A stretch of DNA of 64,000 nucleotides from Pseudomonas paralcaligenes (GTDB taxonomy: Bacteria > Pseudomonadota > Gammaproteobacteria > Pseudomonadales > Pseudomonadaceae). The translations under genes and the position numbers were made by a program. The stretch's first letter is position 1, and each line of letters opens with the position of its first letter. The stretch is from contig NZ_BPFX01000012.1 of assembly GCF_019655855.1 (NCBI RefSeq), positions 46,332 through 110,331 on the forward strand. The letters are read 5' to 3'. This document shows positions 1 to 8,984 of this stretch, one piece after another. The notes under the pieces were generated by a model. It was not told where the DNA came from, did no database searches, and saw only the letters and a list, made by a program, of their open reading frames with translations.

Positions 1-59
1 TCAGCCGCCTGCTGGAGATGCAGTCGCACGAGTTCCTGTCACGCCCGCACAAGCCGTAA
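1..59 (+). CDS. C-terminal end of an unidentified protein (truncated by window edge)
   Basis: Reading the third frame gives about 18 residues ending SHEFLSRPHKP and a TAA at 57-59. A strong hairpin terminator follows 24 bases later, which supports this being the true 3' end of a plus-strand gene. Too little is present to name the product. Confidence 0.5.
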   Translation, partial: SRLLEMQSHEFLSRPHKP

Positions 60-83
60 CGGCGCCAACGTCCGCCAGCCACG

Positions 84-121
84 AAAACGCCGCAATGCCT
101 TCACGGCATTGCGGCGTTTTT
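84..121 (+). terminator. Rho-independent terminator
   Basis: A 16-bp perfect stem (84-99 with 105-120) with a TTCAC loop is followed by a T-run. The left arm starts with AAAA, so it could also work on the minus strand. It closes the truncated gene at the left edge. Confidence 0.85.
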
Positions 122-126
122 CTATG

Positions 127-178
127 CGTAGGGCGGGTGAAACCCGCGAGTCGGCCCGCGGGTTTCACCCGCCCTACG
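127..178. repeat. Long perfect inverted repeat, REP-like
   Basis: Two 22-bp perfectly complementary arms (127-148 and 157-178) surround an 8-base centre. The arm core is GGGCGGGTGAAACCCGCG, itself a nested hairpin. Palindromes of this style recur in intergenic regions of pseudomonads. It lies between two genes whose 3' ends face each other, the usual place for REP-class elements. Copy number elsewhere in the genome cannot be seen here. Confidence 0.7.
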
Positions 179-197
179 GGCCAAAGGCCTTCTGCGT

Positions 198-1181
198 TCA
201 GGCGCTTTCCTTGTGCTGGAACTGGCGCCGGTACTGGTTCGGCGACAGCTCGGCGTGCTGGCGGAACAGGCGGGCGAAGAAGCTGGCGTCGTCGTAGCCC
301 ACTTCGTAGCTGATGGTCTTGATGCTCTTGCGGGTGGCGCTGAGCAGGCCCTTGGCCGTCTCGATGCGCAGGCGCTGCAGGTAGTGCAGCGGCTTGTCGC
401 CGGTCGCGCTCTGGAAGCGGCGCATGAAGTTGCGGATGCTCATGCCGTGCTGGCGCGCCACGTCCTCGATGCGGAATTTCTCCGCGAAGTGCTCTTCCAG
501 CCACTGCTGCACCTGCAGGATGGCCACGTCCTGGTGCAGCTTCTGCCCGCCGAAGCCGATCCGGCCCGGGCTGTAGCTGCGCTGGGTCTCGTAGAGAATG
601 TCGCGGGCCACGCCCTGGGCGATGCCGGCGCCGCAGTAGCGTTCGATCAGGTAGATGTAGAGGTCGCAGGCCGAGGTGACGCCACCGGCGCAGTACAGGT
701 TGTCGGCGTCCGACAGGTGCTTGTCCTGGTTGAGCAGCACCTGGGGGAAGCGCTCGGCGAACTCGCGGAAGAAGCGCCAGTAGGTTGTCGCCTCCTTACC
801 GTCGAGCAGGCCGGCCTGGGCCATCCAGAACACTCCGGTGGCCTCGCCGCAGATGGCGCTGCCGGCCGCGTGCCGTTCGCGCAGCCAGGGCAGCACCTGC
901 GGGTAGCGCTGGCAGAGGGCGTCGAAGTCGCCCCAGAAGGCCGGCAGGATGATCGCCTCGGCCTCGTCGAGGCTGCCGTCCACAGGAATCACCGCCTCGC
1001 TGAAGCTGGTCACCGCCTGGCCATCCGGGCTGACCACGCGGATCTGGAAGGCCGAATTGGAGCCCAGGCCCTGCTGCTTGCCGTGGCGCAGACCGGCCAT
1101 GTGGAAGAAGTCCCGGGCCTGCATCAGGGTAGCGGCGAAGACGCCCTCGGTGGCGAGGATGGCGATGCGTGTAGGCGACAT
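198..1181 (-). CDS. GlxA-family AraC-type transcriptional regulator
   Basis: This is a 327-residue protein with the two-part layout of the GlxA family. Residues about 5-170 form a DJ-1/PfpI-like domain that in this family senses a ligand or is catalytically inactive. Residues about 215-320 form an AraC double helix-turn-helix, with the motifs IEDVARQHGMSIRNFMRRF and ISYEVGYDDASFFARLFR. Members control catabolic genes for amines, amino acids or carnitine, but the effector cannot be read from sequence. The gene is divergent from the acyl-CoA dehydrogenase at 1335, and the 153 bases between them must hold both promoters. That makes the dehydrogenase a plausible target (inference). Confidence 0.88.
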   Translation of the reverse strand: MSPTRIAILATEGVFAATLMQARDFFHMAGLRHGKQQGLGSNSAFQIRVVSPDGQAVTSFSEAVIPVDGSLDEAEAIILPAFWGDFDALCQRYPQVLPWLRERHAAGSAICGEATGVFWMAQAGLLDGKEATTYWRFFREFAERFPQVLLNQDKHLSDADNLYCAGGVTSACDLYIYLIERYCGAGIAQGVARDILYETQRSYSPGRIGFGGQKLHQDVAILQVQQWLEEHFAEKFRIEDVARQHGMSIRNFMRRFQSATGDKPLHYLQRLRIETAKGLLSATRKSIKTISYEVGYDDASFFARLFRQHAELSPNQYRRQFQHKESA

Positions 1182-1334
1182 GTTTGTTGTTCTTGTTGGT
1201 GATTAAACGGTCATCAGGTGGCTGGATCGTCTTATTTTTTGTCGCATGTGTCCAGTGCCCCCGGCGACGGGGCTGGCCTAGAGTGTGGGCTCCCCATGCG
1301 GGCCACCCATGATCACTCAGAAGCAGGTGTAACA

Positions 1335-2471
1335 ATGATTCCAAGAACCCTGTTCAGCTCCGAGCACGAGCTGTTCCGCGAGTCCGTGCGCAAGTTCTTC
1401 GAGCAGGAGGCGGTGCCTTTCCATGCCCAGTGGGAGAAGGATGGCCACATCGATCGCGCCCTGTGGAACAAGGCCGGCGAGGCCGGCATGCTCTGTTCGC
1501 ACATCCCCGAGGAGTATGGCGGCATGGGCGCCGATTTCCTCTATAGCGCCGTGGTGATCGAGGAGCAGTCGCGCCTGGGCCTGACCGGCGTCGGTTTCTC
1601 CCTGCATTCGGACATCGCCGCGCCCTATATCCTTCATTACGGCAGCGAAGAGCAGAAGCAGCACTACCTGCCGAAGATGGTCAGCGGCGAAGTGGTGACT
1701 GCCATCGCCATGACCGAGCCGGGCACCGGCTCCGACCTGCAGGGCGTGAAAACGACGGCGGTGCTGGATGGCGATCACTATGTGATCAACGGCTCCAAGA
1801 CCTTCATCACCAATGGCTGGCTGGCCGACATGGTGATCGTGGTCGCCAAGACCGATCCCAAGGGCGGCGCCAAGGGCATCAGCCTGTTCCTGGTGGATGC
1901 GAATACGCCGGGCTTCTCCAAGGGCAAGCGCCTGGAAAAGGTCGGCATGAAGGCCCAGGACACTTCCGAGCTGTTCTTCCAGGATGTGCGTGTGCCCAAG
2001 GGGAACCTGCTGGGCAAGGAGGGCATGGGCTTCATCTACCTGATGCAGGAGCTGCCCCAGGAGCGCCTGACTGTCGGCGTCGGCGCCATCGCCTCGGCCG
2101 AGGCGGCGATCAAGTGGACCCTGGACTACACCCGCGAGCGCAAGGCCTTCGGTCGGCCGGTATCGGACTTCCAGAACACCCGTTTCAAGCTCGCCGAGAT
2201 GACCACCGAGGTGCAGATCGGCCGGGTCTTCGTCGACCGCTGCCTGGAACTGCACCTGGACAAGAAGCTGGATGTGCCCACCGCGGCGATGCTCAAGTAC
2301 TGGGGCACCGACCTGCAGTGCAAGGTGATCGACGAGTGCGTGCAGCTGCACGGTGGCTACGGCTACATGTGGGAATACCCGATCGCCCGCGCCTGGGCGG
2401 ATTCACGGGTGCAACGCATCTACGCGGGCACCAACGAGATCATGAAGGAAATCATCTCCCGCTCGCTGTAA
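1335..2471 (+). CDS. Acyl-CoA dehydrogenase
   Basis: A 378-residue FAD enzyme for alpha,beta-dehydrogenation of acyl-CoA thioesters. The flavin and substrate motifs are AMTEPGTGSDL, INGSKTFITNG and ERKAFGRPVSDFQ, and the C-terminus ends YAGTNEIMKEIISRSL. The usual catalytic Glu of medium-chain enzymes (YEG) is Ala here (YAG). The base is therefore probably the Glu of LPQERL, as in long-chain and isovaleryl-CoA dehydrogenases. The frame is open from 1218, but ATG 1335 is chosen: it has AGGTG just upstream and gives the normal family length. It stands alone, divergent from the GlxA-type regulator. The substrate is unknown. Confidence 0.92.
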   Translation: MIPRTLFSSEHELFRESVRKFFEQEAVPFHAQWEKDGHIDRALWNKAGEAGMLCSHIPEEYGGMGADFLYSAVVIEEQSRLGLTGVGFSLHSDIAAPYILHYGSEEQKQHYLPKMVSGEVVTAIAMTEPGTGSDLQGVKTTAVLDGDHYVINGSKTFITNGWLADMVIVVAKTDPKGGAKGISLFLVDANTPGFSKGKRLEKVGMKAQDTSELFFQDVRVPKGNLLGKEGMGFIYLMQELPQERLTVGVGAIASAEAAIKWTLDYTRERKAFGRPVSDFQNTRFKLAEMTTEVQIGRVFVDRCLELHLDKKLDVPTAAMLKYWGTDLQCKVIDECVQLHGGYGYMWEYPIARAWADSRVQRIYAGTNEIMKEIISRSL

Positions 2472-2482
2472 CCCCGCGCTCC

Positions 2483-2511
2483 GGTTCGCCTGCGGCCTTC
2501 GCGGGCGAACC
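2483..2511. repeat. REP-like hairpin between two genes
   Basis: GGTTCGCC (2483-2490) and GGCGAACC (2504-2511) are perfect complements around a GC-rich loop that can extend the stem past one mismatch. No T-run follows, so it resembles a single REP sequence more than an intrinsic terminator. It sits between the acyl-CoA dehydrogenase and nfi. Confidence 0.5.
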
Positions 2512-2561
2512 AGCCTCTTCGCGCATCGGTCTATCGTTCTGACTCACCCTGGGAGCGACCG

Positions 2562-3269
2562 ATGCACACTTCGCCATTCGCCGATTGGGACGGGACCGCG
2601 CAACAGGCGCGCGTGCTGCAGCGCACGCTGGCCGAGCGCGTGGTGCTGGAGGACGACTTCGCGCCGCTGCGCCTGATCGCCGGTGTCGATGTCGGCTTCG
2701 AAGAGCAGGGCGCCATTACCCTGGCCGCCGCCGTGCTGCTCGATGCCGATACGCAGCAGTTGATCGCCCACAGTGTGGCACGCATACCCACCAGCATGCC
2801 CTACGTGCCCGGCCTGCTGTCCTTCCGCGAGCTGCCGGCGCTGCTCCAGGCCCTGCGCGATCTGCCCAAGGTGCCCGACCTGATCTACTGCGACGGCCTG
2901 GGCATCGCCCATCCGCGCAGGCTCGGCATCGCCTCGCACCTGGGCGTGGTCATCGGGCTGCCGACCATCGGCGTGGCCAAGAAGATTCTCGTCGGCACCC
3001 ATGAGGAGCTGTCTGCGGAGAAGGGCGCCCGGGTCCCGCTGTGGCATGCGGGCGAGCAGGTCGGCTGGATGCTGCGCAGCAAGGACAGGGTCAAGCCGCT
3101 GGTCGTCTCACCGGGCCATCGGGTGAGCCTGGCCAGCGCCGTGGAGCTGGTGCTGCGTTGCTGCCGCGGCTACCGGTTGCCGGAGCCGACCCGCCTGGCG
3201 GATCGGCTGGCGTCCCGGCGTGGCGAGATGCCGGCGGCCGTGGGCGGCACGCCGGACCTGTTCGCCTGA
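2562..3269 (+). CDS. nfi: Endonuclease V (deoxyinosine 3' endonuclease)
   Basis: A 235-residue DNA-repair nuclease that nicks one phosphodiester 3' of deoxyinosine, the product of adenine deamination. Family motifs are complete: GVDVGF with D43, [11 protein letters not shown] with E90, [10 protein letters not shown] with D111 and H117, and PTIGVAKK. D43, E90 and D111 are the expected metal ligands. The length is close to the roughly 220-230 residues normal for the family. It is followed 4 bases later by the convergent aldo/keto reductase, with no room for a terminator between them. Confidence 0.95.
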   Translation: MHTSPFADWDGTAQQARVLQRTLAERVVLEDDFAPLRLIAGVDVGFEEQGAITLAAAVLLDADTQQLIAHSVARIPTSMPYVPGLLSFRELPALLQALRDLPKVPDLIYCDGLGIAHPRRLGIASHLGVVIGLPTIGVAKKILVGTHEELSAEKGARVPLWHAGEQVGWMLRSKDRVKPLVVSPGHRVSLASAVELVLRCCRGYRLPEPTRLADRLASRRGEMPAAVGGTPDLFA

Positions 3270-3273
3270 TCGT

Positions 3274-4311
3274 TCAGGGGGCGGGGTTGGGCTGCTCGCG
3301 GTGGATCGCCTCGATGCCTTCCAGCACTTCCGTGGTCAACTCCAGCTCGGCGCTCGCCAGGTTGCTTTCCAGCTGTTCAAGACTGGTGGCGCCGATGATG
3401 TTGCTGGTGACGAAGGGCTGGCGGGTGACGAAGGCCAGGGCCATCTGTGCCGGGTCCAGGCCGTGCTGGCGGGCCAGCTCGACGTAGCGGTCGCACGCCG
3501 CCTGCGACTGCGGGTTGGTGTAGCGCGAGAAGCGGCTGAACAGGGTGATGCGTGCGTCGGCCGGGCGCGCGCCGTTGGCGTACTTGCCGGAGAGCATGCC
3601 GAAGGCCAGGGGCGAGTAGGCCAGCAGGCCGCATTGTTCGCGGATCGCCACTTCGGCCAGGCCCACCTCGAAGCTGCGGTTGAGCAGGTTGTAGGGGTTC
3701 TGGATCGACACCATGCGCGGCAGGTCCAGGCTGTCGGCCAGTTGCAGGAATTTCATGGCGCCCCAGGGCGTTTCGTTGGACAGGCCGACGTGGCGGATCT
3801 TGCCGGCCTTCACCTGCTCGCCGAGGACCTCCAGGGTTTCCTGCAGCGGGGTGAAGCCCTGCTCCTGGTGGCGGTAGCCGAGCTGGCCGAAGAAATTGGT
3901 GCTGCGCTCCGGCCAGTGCAGCTGGTAGAGGTCGATCCAGTCGGTCTGCAGGCGTTTCAGGCTCTCGTCCAGCGCGGCGACGATGTGCCGGCGGTCGTGT
4001 TTCAGCTGGCCGCCGCGGATGTAGTCGATGCCGTTGCCCGGCCCGGCCACCTTGCTCGCCAGTACCCAGTCGGCGCGGTTGCCGCGGGCCTTGAAGTAGT
4101 TGCCGACGATGCGTTCGGTGGCGCCGTAGGTGTCCTGGCGCGGCGGCACCGGGTACATCTCTGCGGTGTCGAGGAAGTTGACGCCGGCCTCGCGGGCCCG
4201 GTCGATCTGGGCGAAACCCTCCGCCTCGGTGTTCTGCTCGCCCCAGGTCATGCTGCCCAGGCAGAGGGCGCTGACCTTCAGCTCGCTGCGGCCCAGTTGA
4301 CGGTATTCCAT
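3274..4311 (-). CDS. tas: NADP(H)-dependent aldo/keto reductase, Tas type
   Basis: A 345-residue aldo/keto reductase very similar in layout to E. coli Tas (346 residues). Visible motifs are LCLGSMTWGEQNTEAEG at the N-terminus, VNFLDTAEMYPVPPR with the catalytic Asp and Tyr, LASKVAGPGNGIDYIRGG with the catalytic Lys, the middle strand IQNPYNLLNRSFEVGL, and HGLDPAQMALAF near the cofactor site. Catalytic His is expected in LYQLHWPER. The physiological substrate of Tas proteins is not settled. The gene is monocistronic and convergent with nfi. Confidence 0.9.
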   Translation of the reverse strand: MEYRQLGRSELKVSALCLGSMTWGEQNTEAEGFAQIDRAREAGVNFLDTAEMYPVPPRQDTYGATERIVGNYFKARGNRADWVLASKVAGPGNGIDYIRGGQLKHDRRHIVAALDESLKRLQTDWIDLYQLHWPERSTNFFGQLGYRHQEQGFTPLQETLEVLGEQVKAGKIRHVGLSNETPWGAMKFLQLADSLDLPRMVSIQNPYNLLNRSFEVGLAEVAIREQCGLLAYSPLAFGMLSGKYANGARPADARITLFSRFSRYTNPQSQAACDRYVELARQHGLDPAQMALAFVTRQPFVTSNIIGATSLEQLESNLASAELELTTEVLEGIEAIHREQPNPAP

Positions 4312-4399
4312 GGTGACTCCTCGTGCTGTACTGAGCGGCCGATCATAAAGCAGGTTGCCTTTTTCGCTGCAATCGGCATAATTCCGCGGCTTTCTCGGC

Positions 4400-4444
4400 G
4401 GGGATGCCTAGCCTGCCGGAGAAGGAAGGTGGGGATGCCTAGCC
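4400..4444. repeat. 14-bp direct repeat pair
   Basis: GGGGATGCCTAGCC occurs at 4400-4413 and again at 4431-4444. The second copy lies inside a small hairpin (GGTGGG with CCCACC). The pair lies between the aldo/keto reductase start and the rplM promoter. The function is unknown and it may be a local duplication. Confidence 0.45.
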
Positions 4445-4510
4445 CACCGAACCCCCGCCGTGGCGGACGCGCTGACCCGAGCCCCCGATAGCGTCTGTTT
4501 CCGGCTGTCT

Positions 4511-4545
4511 TTGACATTGTCAAAGCAAGCATTATTCAGTAAGAT
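4511..4545 (+). promoter_or_regulatory. Promoter of rplM-rpsI with a 17-bp palindrome
   Basis: TTGTCA (4517-4522) and TAAGAT (4540-4545) are 17 bases apart, a good sigma-70 arrangement. An alternative -35, TTGACA (4511-4516), has TATTCA 16 bases on. Both -35 boxes sit in the perfect palindrome CTTTGACATTGTCAAAG (4509-4525). Confidence 0.6.
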
Positions 4546-4586
4546 CCGCCGTCTTATTTTCAGGGCGGCCCCTGAGGCTATAGCGA

Positions 4587-5015
4587 ATGAAGACTTTTAC
4601 TGCAAAACCGGAAACCGTTAAGCGCGACTGGTACGTCGTCGACGCTGCAGGTCAGACCCTGGGTCGTCTGGCCACCGAAATCGCCAGCCGTCTGCGCGGC
4701 AAGCACAAGCCGGAATACACCCCGCACGTCGACACCGGCGATTACATCGTCGTGATCAACGCCGAGCAGGTGCGTGTCACCGGTGCCAAGACCAGCGACA
4801 AGATGTACTACTCGCACTCCGGCTTCCCGGGTGGCATCAAGGAAATCAGCTTCGAGAAGCTGATCGCCAAGGCGCCCGAGCGTGTGATCGAGACCGCGGT
4901 CAAGGGCATGCTGCCGAAGAACCCGCTGGGTCGCGACATGTATCGCAAGCTGAAGGTGTACAAGGGTGCCAACCACCCGCACACCGCTCAGCAGCCCCAA
5001 GAACTGAAGATTTAA
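4587..5015 (+). CDS. rplM: 50S ribosomal protein L13
   Basis: The 142-residue length is exactly that of bacterial L13, an early-assembly protein of the large subunit. Hallmarks include [44 protein letters not shown] and [17 protein letters not shown] element lies before the ATG. rpsI follows after 14 bases, forming the conserved rplM-rpsI operon. Confidence 0.99.
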   Translation: MKTFTAKPETVKRDWYVVDAAGQTLGRLATEIASRLRGKHKPEYTPHVDTGDYIVVINAEQVRVTGAKTSDKMYYSHSGFPGGIKEISFEKLIAKAPERVIETAVKGMLPKNPLGRDMYRKLKVYKGANHPHTAQQPQELKI

Positions 5016-5029
5016 CGGAATAGTTCATT

Positions 5030-5422
5030 ATGTCGGCGACTCAAAACTACGGCACTGGCCGTCGCAAGACCGCAACCGCGCGCGTTTTCCTGCGCCCGGG
5101 TACTGGCAACATCTCCATCAACAACCGCAGCCTGGATAACTTCTTCGGCCGCGAGACCGCTCGCATGGTCGTGCGTCAGCCGCTGGAGCTGACCGAGACC
5201 ACCGAGAAGTTCGACATCTACGTCACCGTTCTCGGTGGTGGTGTCAGCGGCCAGGCCGGTGCCATCCGTCACGGCATCACCCGCGCCCTGATCGAGTACG
5301 ACGAGAGCCTGCGCAGCCCGCTGCGCAAAGCCGGCTACGTCACTCGCGACGCCCGTGAAGTCGAGCGTAAGAAAGTGGGTCTGCGCAAAGCGCGTAAGCG
5401 TCCGCAGTACTCCAAGCGTTAA
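5030..5422 (+). CDS. rpsI: 30S ribosomal protein S9
   Basis: A 130-residue S9 with the diagnostic N-terminal [15 protein letters not shown] and the basic C-terminal tail ending [12 protein letters not shown], which reaches the P-site tRNA. Second gene of the rplM-rpsI operon, followed by a strong terminator. Confidence 0.99.
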   Translation: MSATQNYGTGRRKTATARVFLRPGTGNISINNRSLDNFFGRETARMVVRQPLELTETTEKFDIYVTVLGGGVSGQAGAIRHGITRALIEYDESLRSPLRKAGYVTRDAREVERKKVGLRKARKRPQYSKR

Positions 5423-5437
5423 TTCGCTGCTACGTTC

Positions 5438-5475
5438 AAAAACGCCCAGTTCCTTTGCGGAACTGGGCGTTTTTT
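5438..5475 (+). terminator. Terminator of rplM-rpsI
   Basis: A perfect stem AACGCCCAGTTCC / GGAACTGGGCGTT with a short TTTGC loop is followed by a T-run. Confidence 0.9.
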
Positions 5476-5565
5476 ATTGCGCCGGATTTTCTGTGCGACA
5501 ACCTGTCGCATTGGTGGAAAGCCCGATTTGCAAGGCCTGCGACCATTTTGTATCCGGTAATTACC

Positions 5566-5594
5566 TTGTCAGAAAAGGGGCTTTTCTTTACCAT
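5566..5594 (+). promoter_or_regulatory. Candidate promoter of petABC
   Basis: TTGTCA (5566-5571) and TACCAT (5589-5594) are separated by 17 bases in the AT-richer gap between the rpsI terminator and petA. Position and spacing are good but the -10 is only moderate. Confidence 0.45.
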
Positions 5595-5674
5595 TCGGCA
5601 AATTTTTGTGCGGCCCGATTTATTACTTAGTAGAGGCCTGACAACAGGCCACAAAGCTGATGGGAGACGACTGA

Positions 5675-6268
5675 ATGAGCAATGACGGCGTGAATGCAGG
5701 CCGGCGTCGCTTCCTGGTGGCGGCCACTTCGGTGGTCGGTGCTGCCGGAGCGGTGGGTGCTGCGACTCCGTTCGTGGGGTCATGGTTCCCCAGTGCGAAG
5801 GCCAAAGCGGCCGGTGCACCGGTGAAAGTGAATATCGCCAAGGTCGAATCCGGCCAGCAGATGATCGCCGAATGGCGTGGTCAGCCGGTATTCATCATGC
5901 GCCGCACCGAGGAAATCCTGGCCAACCTGGGCAAGATCGAAGGCAGCGTCGCCGATCCCGAGTCCGCTGCTTCCGTGCAGCCGGAGTACGTGGACAAGAA
6001 GACCCGCGCGATCAAGCCGGAAATCCTGGTGCTGGTCGGCCTGTGCACCCACCTGGGCTGCTCGCCGTCCTTCCGCCCGGAAGTGGCGCCCGCGGACCTC
6101 GGCCCGGAGTGGGTCGGCGGCTATTTCTGCCCCTGCCACGGTTCCCGCTACGACCTCGCCGGTCGTGTCTACAAGGCCCAGCCCGCGCCGCTGAACCTGC
6201 CGGTTCCGCCGCATTCCTACGAATCCGATGACGTCATCATCATCGGCGTGGACCAGGAGAAAGCATGA
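5675..6268 (+). CDS. petA: Ubiquinol-cytochrome c reductase, Rieske iron-sulfur subunit
   Basis: A 197-residue Rieske protein of the respiratory bc1 complex, carrying the [2Fe-2S] cluster that takes electrons from ubiquinol. An N-terminal twin-arginine-like stretch (GRRRFLVAATSVVGAAG) serves as membrane anchor and translocation signal. The cluster ligands are in CTHLGC and CPCHGSRYD. Start ATG 5675 is preceded by GGGAGA. Its stop overlaps the petB start as ATGA, so the two are translationally coupled. Confidence 0.98.
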   Translation: MSNDGVNAGRRRFLVAATSVVGAAGAVGAATPFVGSWFPSAKAKAAGAPVKVNIAKVESGQQMIAEWRGQPVFIMRRTEEILANLGKIEGSVADPESAASVQPEYVDKKTRAIKPEILVLVGLCTHLGCSPSFRPEVAPADLGPEWVGGYFCPCHGSRYDLAGRVYKAQPAPLNLPVPPHSYESDDVIIIGVDQEKA

Positions 6269-7479
6269 TGGAAAAATTCATGGCCTGGATCGATGCGCGC
6301 TTCCCCGCGACCAAGATGTGGGAAGACCATCTGAGCAAGTACTACGCTCCGAAGAACTTCAACTTCTTCTACTTTTTCGGTTCCCTGGCACTGCTGGTGC
6401 TGGTCAACCAGATCCTCACCGGCATCTGGCTGACCATGAGCTTCACCCCGTCCGCCGAGGAAGCCTTCGCTTCCGTCGAGTACATCATGCGCGACGTGGA
6501 GTTCGGCTGGATCATCCGCTACCTGCACTCCACCGGTGCCTCCGCGTTCTTCGTGGTGGTCTACCTGCACATGTTCCGCGGCCTGCTCTACGGCTCCTAC
6601 CAGAAGCCGCGCGAGCTGGTGTGGATCTTCGGCATGCTGATCTACCTGTGCCTGATGGCCGAAGCCTTCATGGGCTACCTGCTGCCGTGGGGCCAGATGT
6701 CCTACTGGGGCGCCCAGGTAATCATCTCGCTGTTCGGCGCCATCCCGGTGATCGGCGACGACCTGACCCAGTGGATCCGAGGTGACTACCTGATCTCCGG
6801 CATCACCCTGAACCGCTTCTTCGCCCTGCATGTGATCGCCCTGCCGATCGTCCTGCTCGGCCTGGTCGTGCTGCACATCCTGGCGTTGCACGAAGTCGGC
6901 TCGAACAACCCGGATGGCGTCGACATCAAGAAGAAGAAGGACGAGAACGGCGTACCGCTGGACGGCATCGCCTTCCACCCGTACTACACCGTGAAGGACA
7001 TCGTCGGTGTCGTGGTCTTCCTGTTCGTGTTCTGCGCCGTGGTGTTCTTCTTCCCGGAGATGGGCGGCTACTTCCTCGAGAAGCCGAACTTCGAGCAGGC
7101 CAACCCGTTCAAGACGCCTGAGCACATCGCTCCGGTGTGGTACTTCACCCCGTTCTACGCCATCCTGCGCGCCGTTCCGGACAAGCTGCTGGGCGTGATC
7201 GCCATGGGCGCCGCCATCGCCGTGCTGTTCGTCCTGCCGTGGCTCGACCGTAGCCCGGTCAAGTCCATGCGCTACAAGGGCTGGCTGAGCAAGATCTGGT
7301 TGCTGGTGTTCTGCGTGTCCTTCGTGATCCTCGGCGTGCTGGGCGTACTGGCACCGACTCCGGGCCGTACCCTGCTGTCGCAGATCTGCACCGCGCTGTA
7401 TTTCGCCTACTTCATCCTGATGCCGTTCTACACCCGGATGGAGAAGACTAAACCGGTTCCGGAAAGGGTGACTGGCTGA
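6265..7479 (+). CDS. petB: Cytochrome b subunit of bc1 complex
   Basis: A 404-residue polytopic inner-membrane protein that holds the two b hemes and both quinone sites. Typical segments are WIIRYLHSTGASAFFVVVYLHMFRG cut by heme-ligand His residues, GYLLPWGQMSYWGAQVI at the Qo site, and the PEW-equivalent region PVWYFTPFYAILRA. That last stretch reads PVWY rather than the mitochondrial PEWY, which is common in proteobacteria. An in-frame second ATG follows directly. It overlaps petA by four bases and abuts petC. Confidence 0.98.
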   Translation: MMEKFMAWIDARFPATKMWEDHLSKYYAPKNFNFFYFFGSLALLVLVNQILTGIWLTMSFTPSAEEAFASVEYIMRDVEFGWIIRYLHSTGASAFFVVVYLHMFRGLLYGSYQKPRELVWIFGMLIYLCLMAEAFMGYLLPWGQMSYWGAQVIISLFGAIPVIGDDLTQWIRGDYLISGITLNRFFALHVIALPIVLLGLVVLHILALHEVGSNNPDGVDIKKKKDENGVPLDGIAFHPYYTVKDIVGVVVFLFVFCAVVFFFPEMGGYFLEKPNFEQANPFKTPEHIAPVWYFTPFYAILRAVPDKLLGVIAMGAAIAVLFVLPWLDRSPVKSMRYKGWLSKIWLLVFCVSFVILGVLGVLAPTPGRTLLSQICTALYFAYFILMPFYTRMEKTKPVPERVTG

Positions 7480-8261
7480 TGAAAAAGCTATTTGCTGCAT
7501 TTGTTTTCGCTGTTCTGCCGGCCTTCTCCTTTGCTGCCGGCGGCCACGGCGTCGAGCTGGACAAGGTCGACATCGACCTGACCGACAAGGCCGCCCTGCA
7601 GGACGGCGCGCGTACCTTCGCCAACTACTGCATGGGCTGCCACAGCGCCAAGTTCCAGCGTTACGAGCGCGTTGCCGATGACATCGGCATCCCGCACGAG
7701 CTGATGCTGGAGAACCTGGTGTTCACCGGCGCCAAGATCGGCGACCACATGAAGATCGGCATGAAGCCGGAAGACGCCAAGGCCTGGTTCGGCGCCGCGC
7801 CGCCCGACCTGACCCTGGTCGCCCGCGTACGTGGCACCGACTGGCTGTACACCTACCTGCGCACCTTCTACGAGGACCCGACCCGTCCGCTGGGCGCCAA
7901 CAACAAGGTGTTCCCGAACGTCGGCATGCCCAACGTGCTGGTCGGCCTGCAGGGCCGCCAGGTGGTCGGTTGCAAGCAGGTTCAGGTGGTCGAGAACGGC
8001 AAGAAGCAGTACGACCCGCTGACCGGCGCGCCGATCACTCATGAAGCCTGCGACCAGCTGACCATCGTGCCGAACACCGGCAAGCTGACCGAGGCCGAGT
8101 TCGACGAGAAGGTGCACAACCTGGTGACCTTCCTGGCCTACTCCGCCAACCCGGTCAAGCTGGAGAGCCAGCGCATAGGTACCTACGTGCTGCTGTACCT
8201 GGCCTTCTTCTTCGTGTTCGCCTATCTGCTGAAGCGCGAATACTGGAAGGACGTGCACTGA
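7479..8261 (+). CDS. petC: Cytochrome c1 subunit of bc1 complex
   Basis: A 260-residue periplasmic c-type cytochrome with a cleavable signal peptide (residues 1-20), the covalent heme motif CMGCH near residue 50, a Met-containing distal region and a C-terminal membrane anchor (about residues 228-250). It passes electrons from the Rieske protein to soluble cytochrome c. Its start overlaps the last base of the petB stop (TGATG). A terminator follows. Confidence 0.98.
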   Translation: MKKLFAAFVFAVLPAFSFAAGGHGVELDKVDIDLTDKAALQDGARTFANYCMGCHSAKFQRYERVADDIGIPHELMLENLVFTGAKIGDHMKIGMKPEDAKAWFGAAPPDLTLVARVRGTDWLYTYLRTFYEDPTRPLGANNKVFPNVGMPNVLVGLQGRQVVGCKQVQVVENGKKQYDPLTGAPITHEACDQLTIVPNTGKLTEAEFDEKVHNLVTFLAYSANPVKLESQRIGTYVLLYLAFFFVFAYLLKREYWKDVH

Positions 8262-8283
8262 TACACTGCGTCACCGCTGTCAA

Positions 8284-8315
8284 CGCACGCGCCCCTCAAG
8301 GGCGCGTGCGTTTTT
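8284..8315 (+). terminator. Terminator of petABC
   Basis: An 11-bp perfect stem, CGCACGCGCCC with GGGCGCGTGCG, has a five-base loop and is followed by TTTTT. Confidence 0.9.
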
Positions 8316-8350
8316 CTGCTTCTGCCATTTCGAAAAACGAGGAGGGCGCT

Positions 8351-8968
8351 ATGGCCGCAACCAATAAGCTGGCCTGTTATTCCGACCCTGCCGACCACTA
8401 TTCCCATCGCGTGCGTCTCGTGCTGGCCGAGAAGGGCGTCAATGCCGAGATCATCGACGTCCAGGCCGGGCGCTGTCCGCCCAGGCTGGCCGAGGCCAAC
8501 CCCTACGGCGGCGTGCCGACCCTGGTCGACCGTGACCTGGCCCTGTACGAGTCGACCGTGGTGATGGAGTATCTCGACGAGCGCTACCCCCATCCGCCGC
8601 TGCTGCCGGTGTATCCGGTCGACCGCGCCAAGAGCCGCCTGCTGATGCACCGCATCCAGCGCGACTGGTGCAAGCTGGTCGACCTGATCCTCGATCCGCG
8701 CACCAAGGAGGCGGACAAGGCCGTGGCGCGCAAGGAACTGCGCGAGAGCCTGACCGGCGTGTCGCCGCTGTTCGCCGACAAGTCCTTTTTCCTCAGCGAC
8801 GACATGAGCCTGGTGGATTGCTGCCTGCTGCCGATCCTCTGGCGCCTGCCGAAGCTGGGCATCGAACTGCCACGCCCGGCCAAGCCGCTGCTGGACTATA
8901 TGGATAGGGCGTTTGCCCGCGAGGCCTTCCAGGCCAGTCTGTCCACCGTCGAGCGCGACATGCGCTGA
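8351..8968 (+). CDS. sspA: Stringent starvation protein A
   Basis: A 205-residue protein with a glutathione S-transferase-like fold that binds RNA polymerase and alters transcription in stationary phase. The N-terminal thioredoxin-like half reads [20 protein letters not shown], and [20 protein letters not shown] carries the cis-Pro loop. An upstream in-frame ATG exists at 8306, but it lies in the petC terminator. ATG 8351 has a near-perfect AGGAGG and gives the family length. sspB follows after 16 bases. Confidence 0.97.
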   Translation: MAATNKLACYSDPADHYSHRVRLVLAEKGVNAEIIDVQAGRCPPRLAEANPYGGVPTLVDRDLALYESTVVMEYLDERYPHPPLLPVYPVDRAKSRLLMHRIQRDWCKLVDLILDPRTKEADKAVARKELRESLTGVSPLFADKSFFLSDDMSLVDCCLLPILWRLPKLGIELPRPAKPLLDYMDRAFAREAFQASLSTVERDMR

Positions 8969-8984
8969 GCCGAAGGAGGCCAAG

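Noticed and set aside
4509..4525. CTTTGACATTGTCAAAG palindrome taken as a specific repressor operator
   Set aside because: It may simply reflect the overlapping -35 sequences. I know of no regulator with this site at rplM, so only the promoter is reported.
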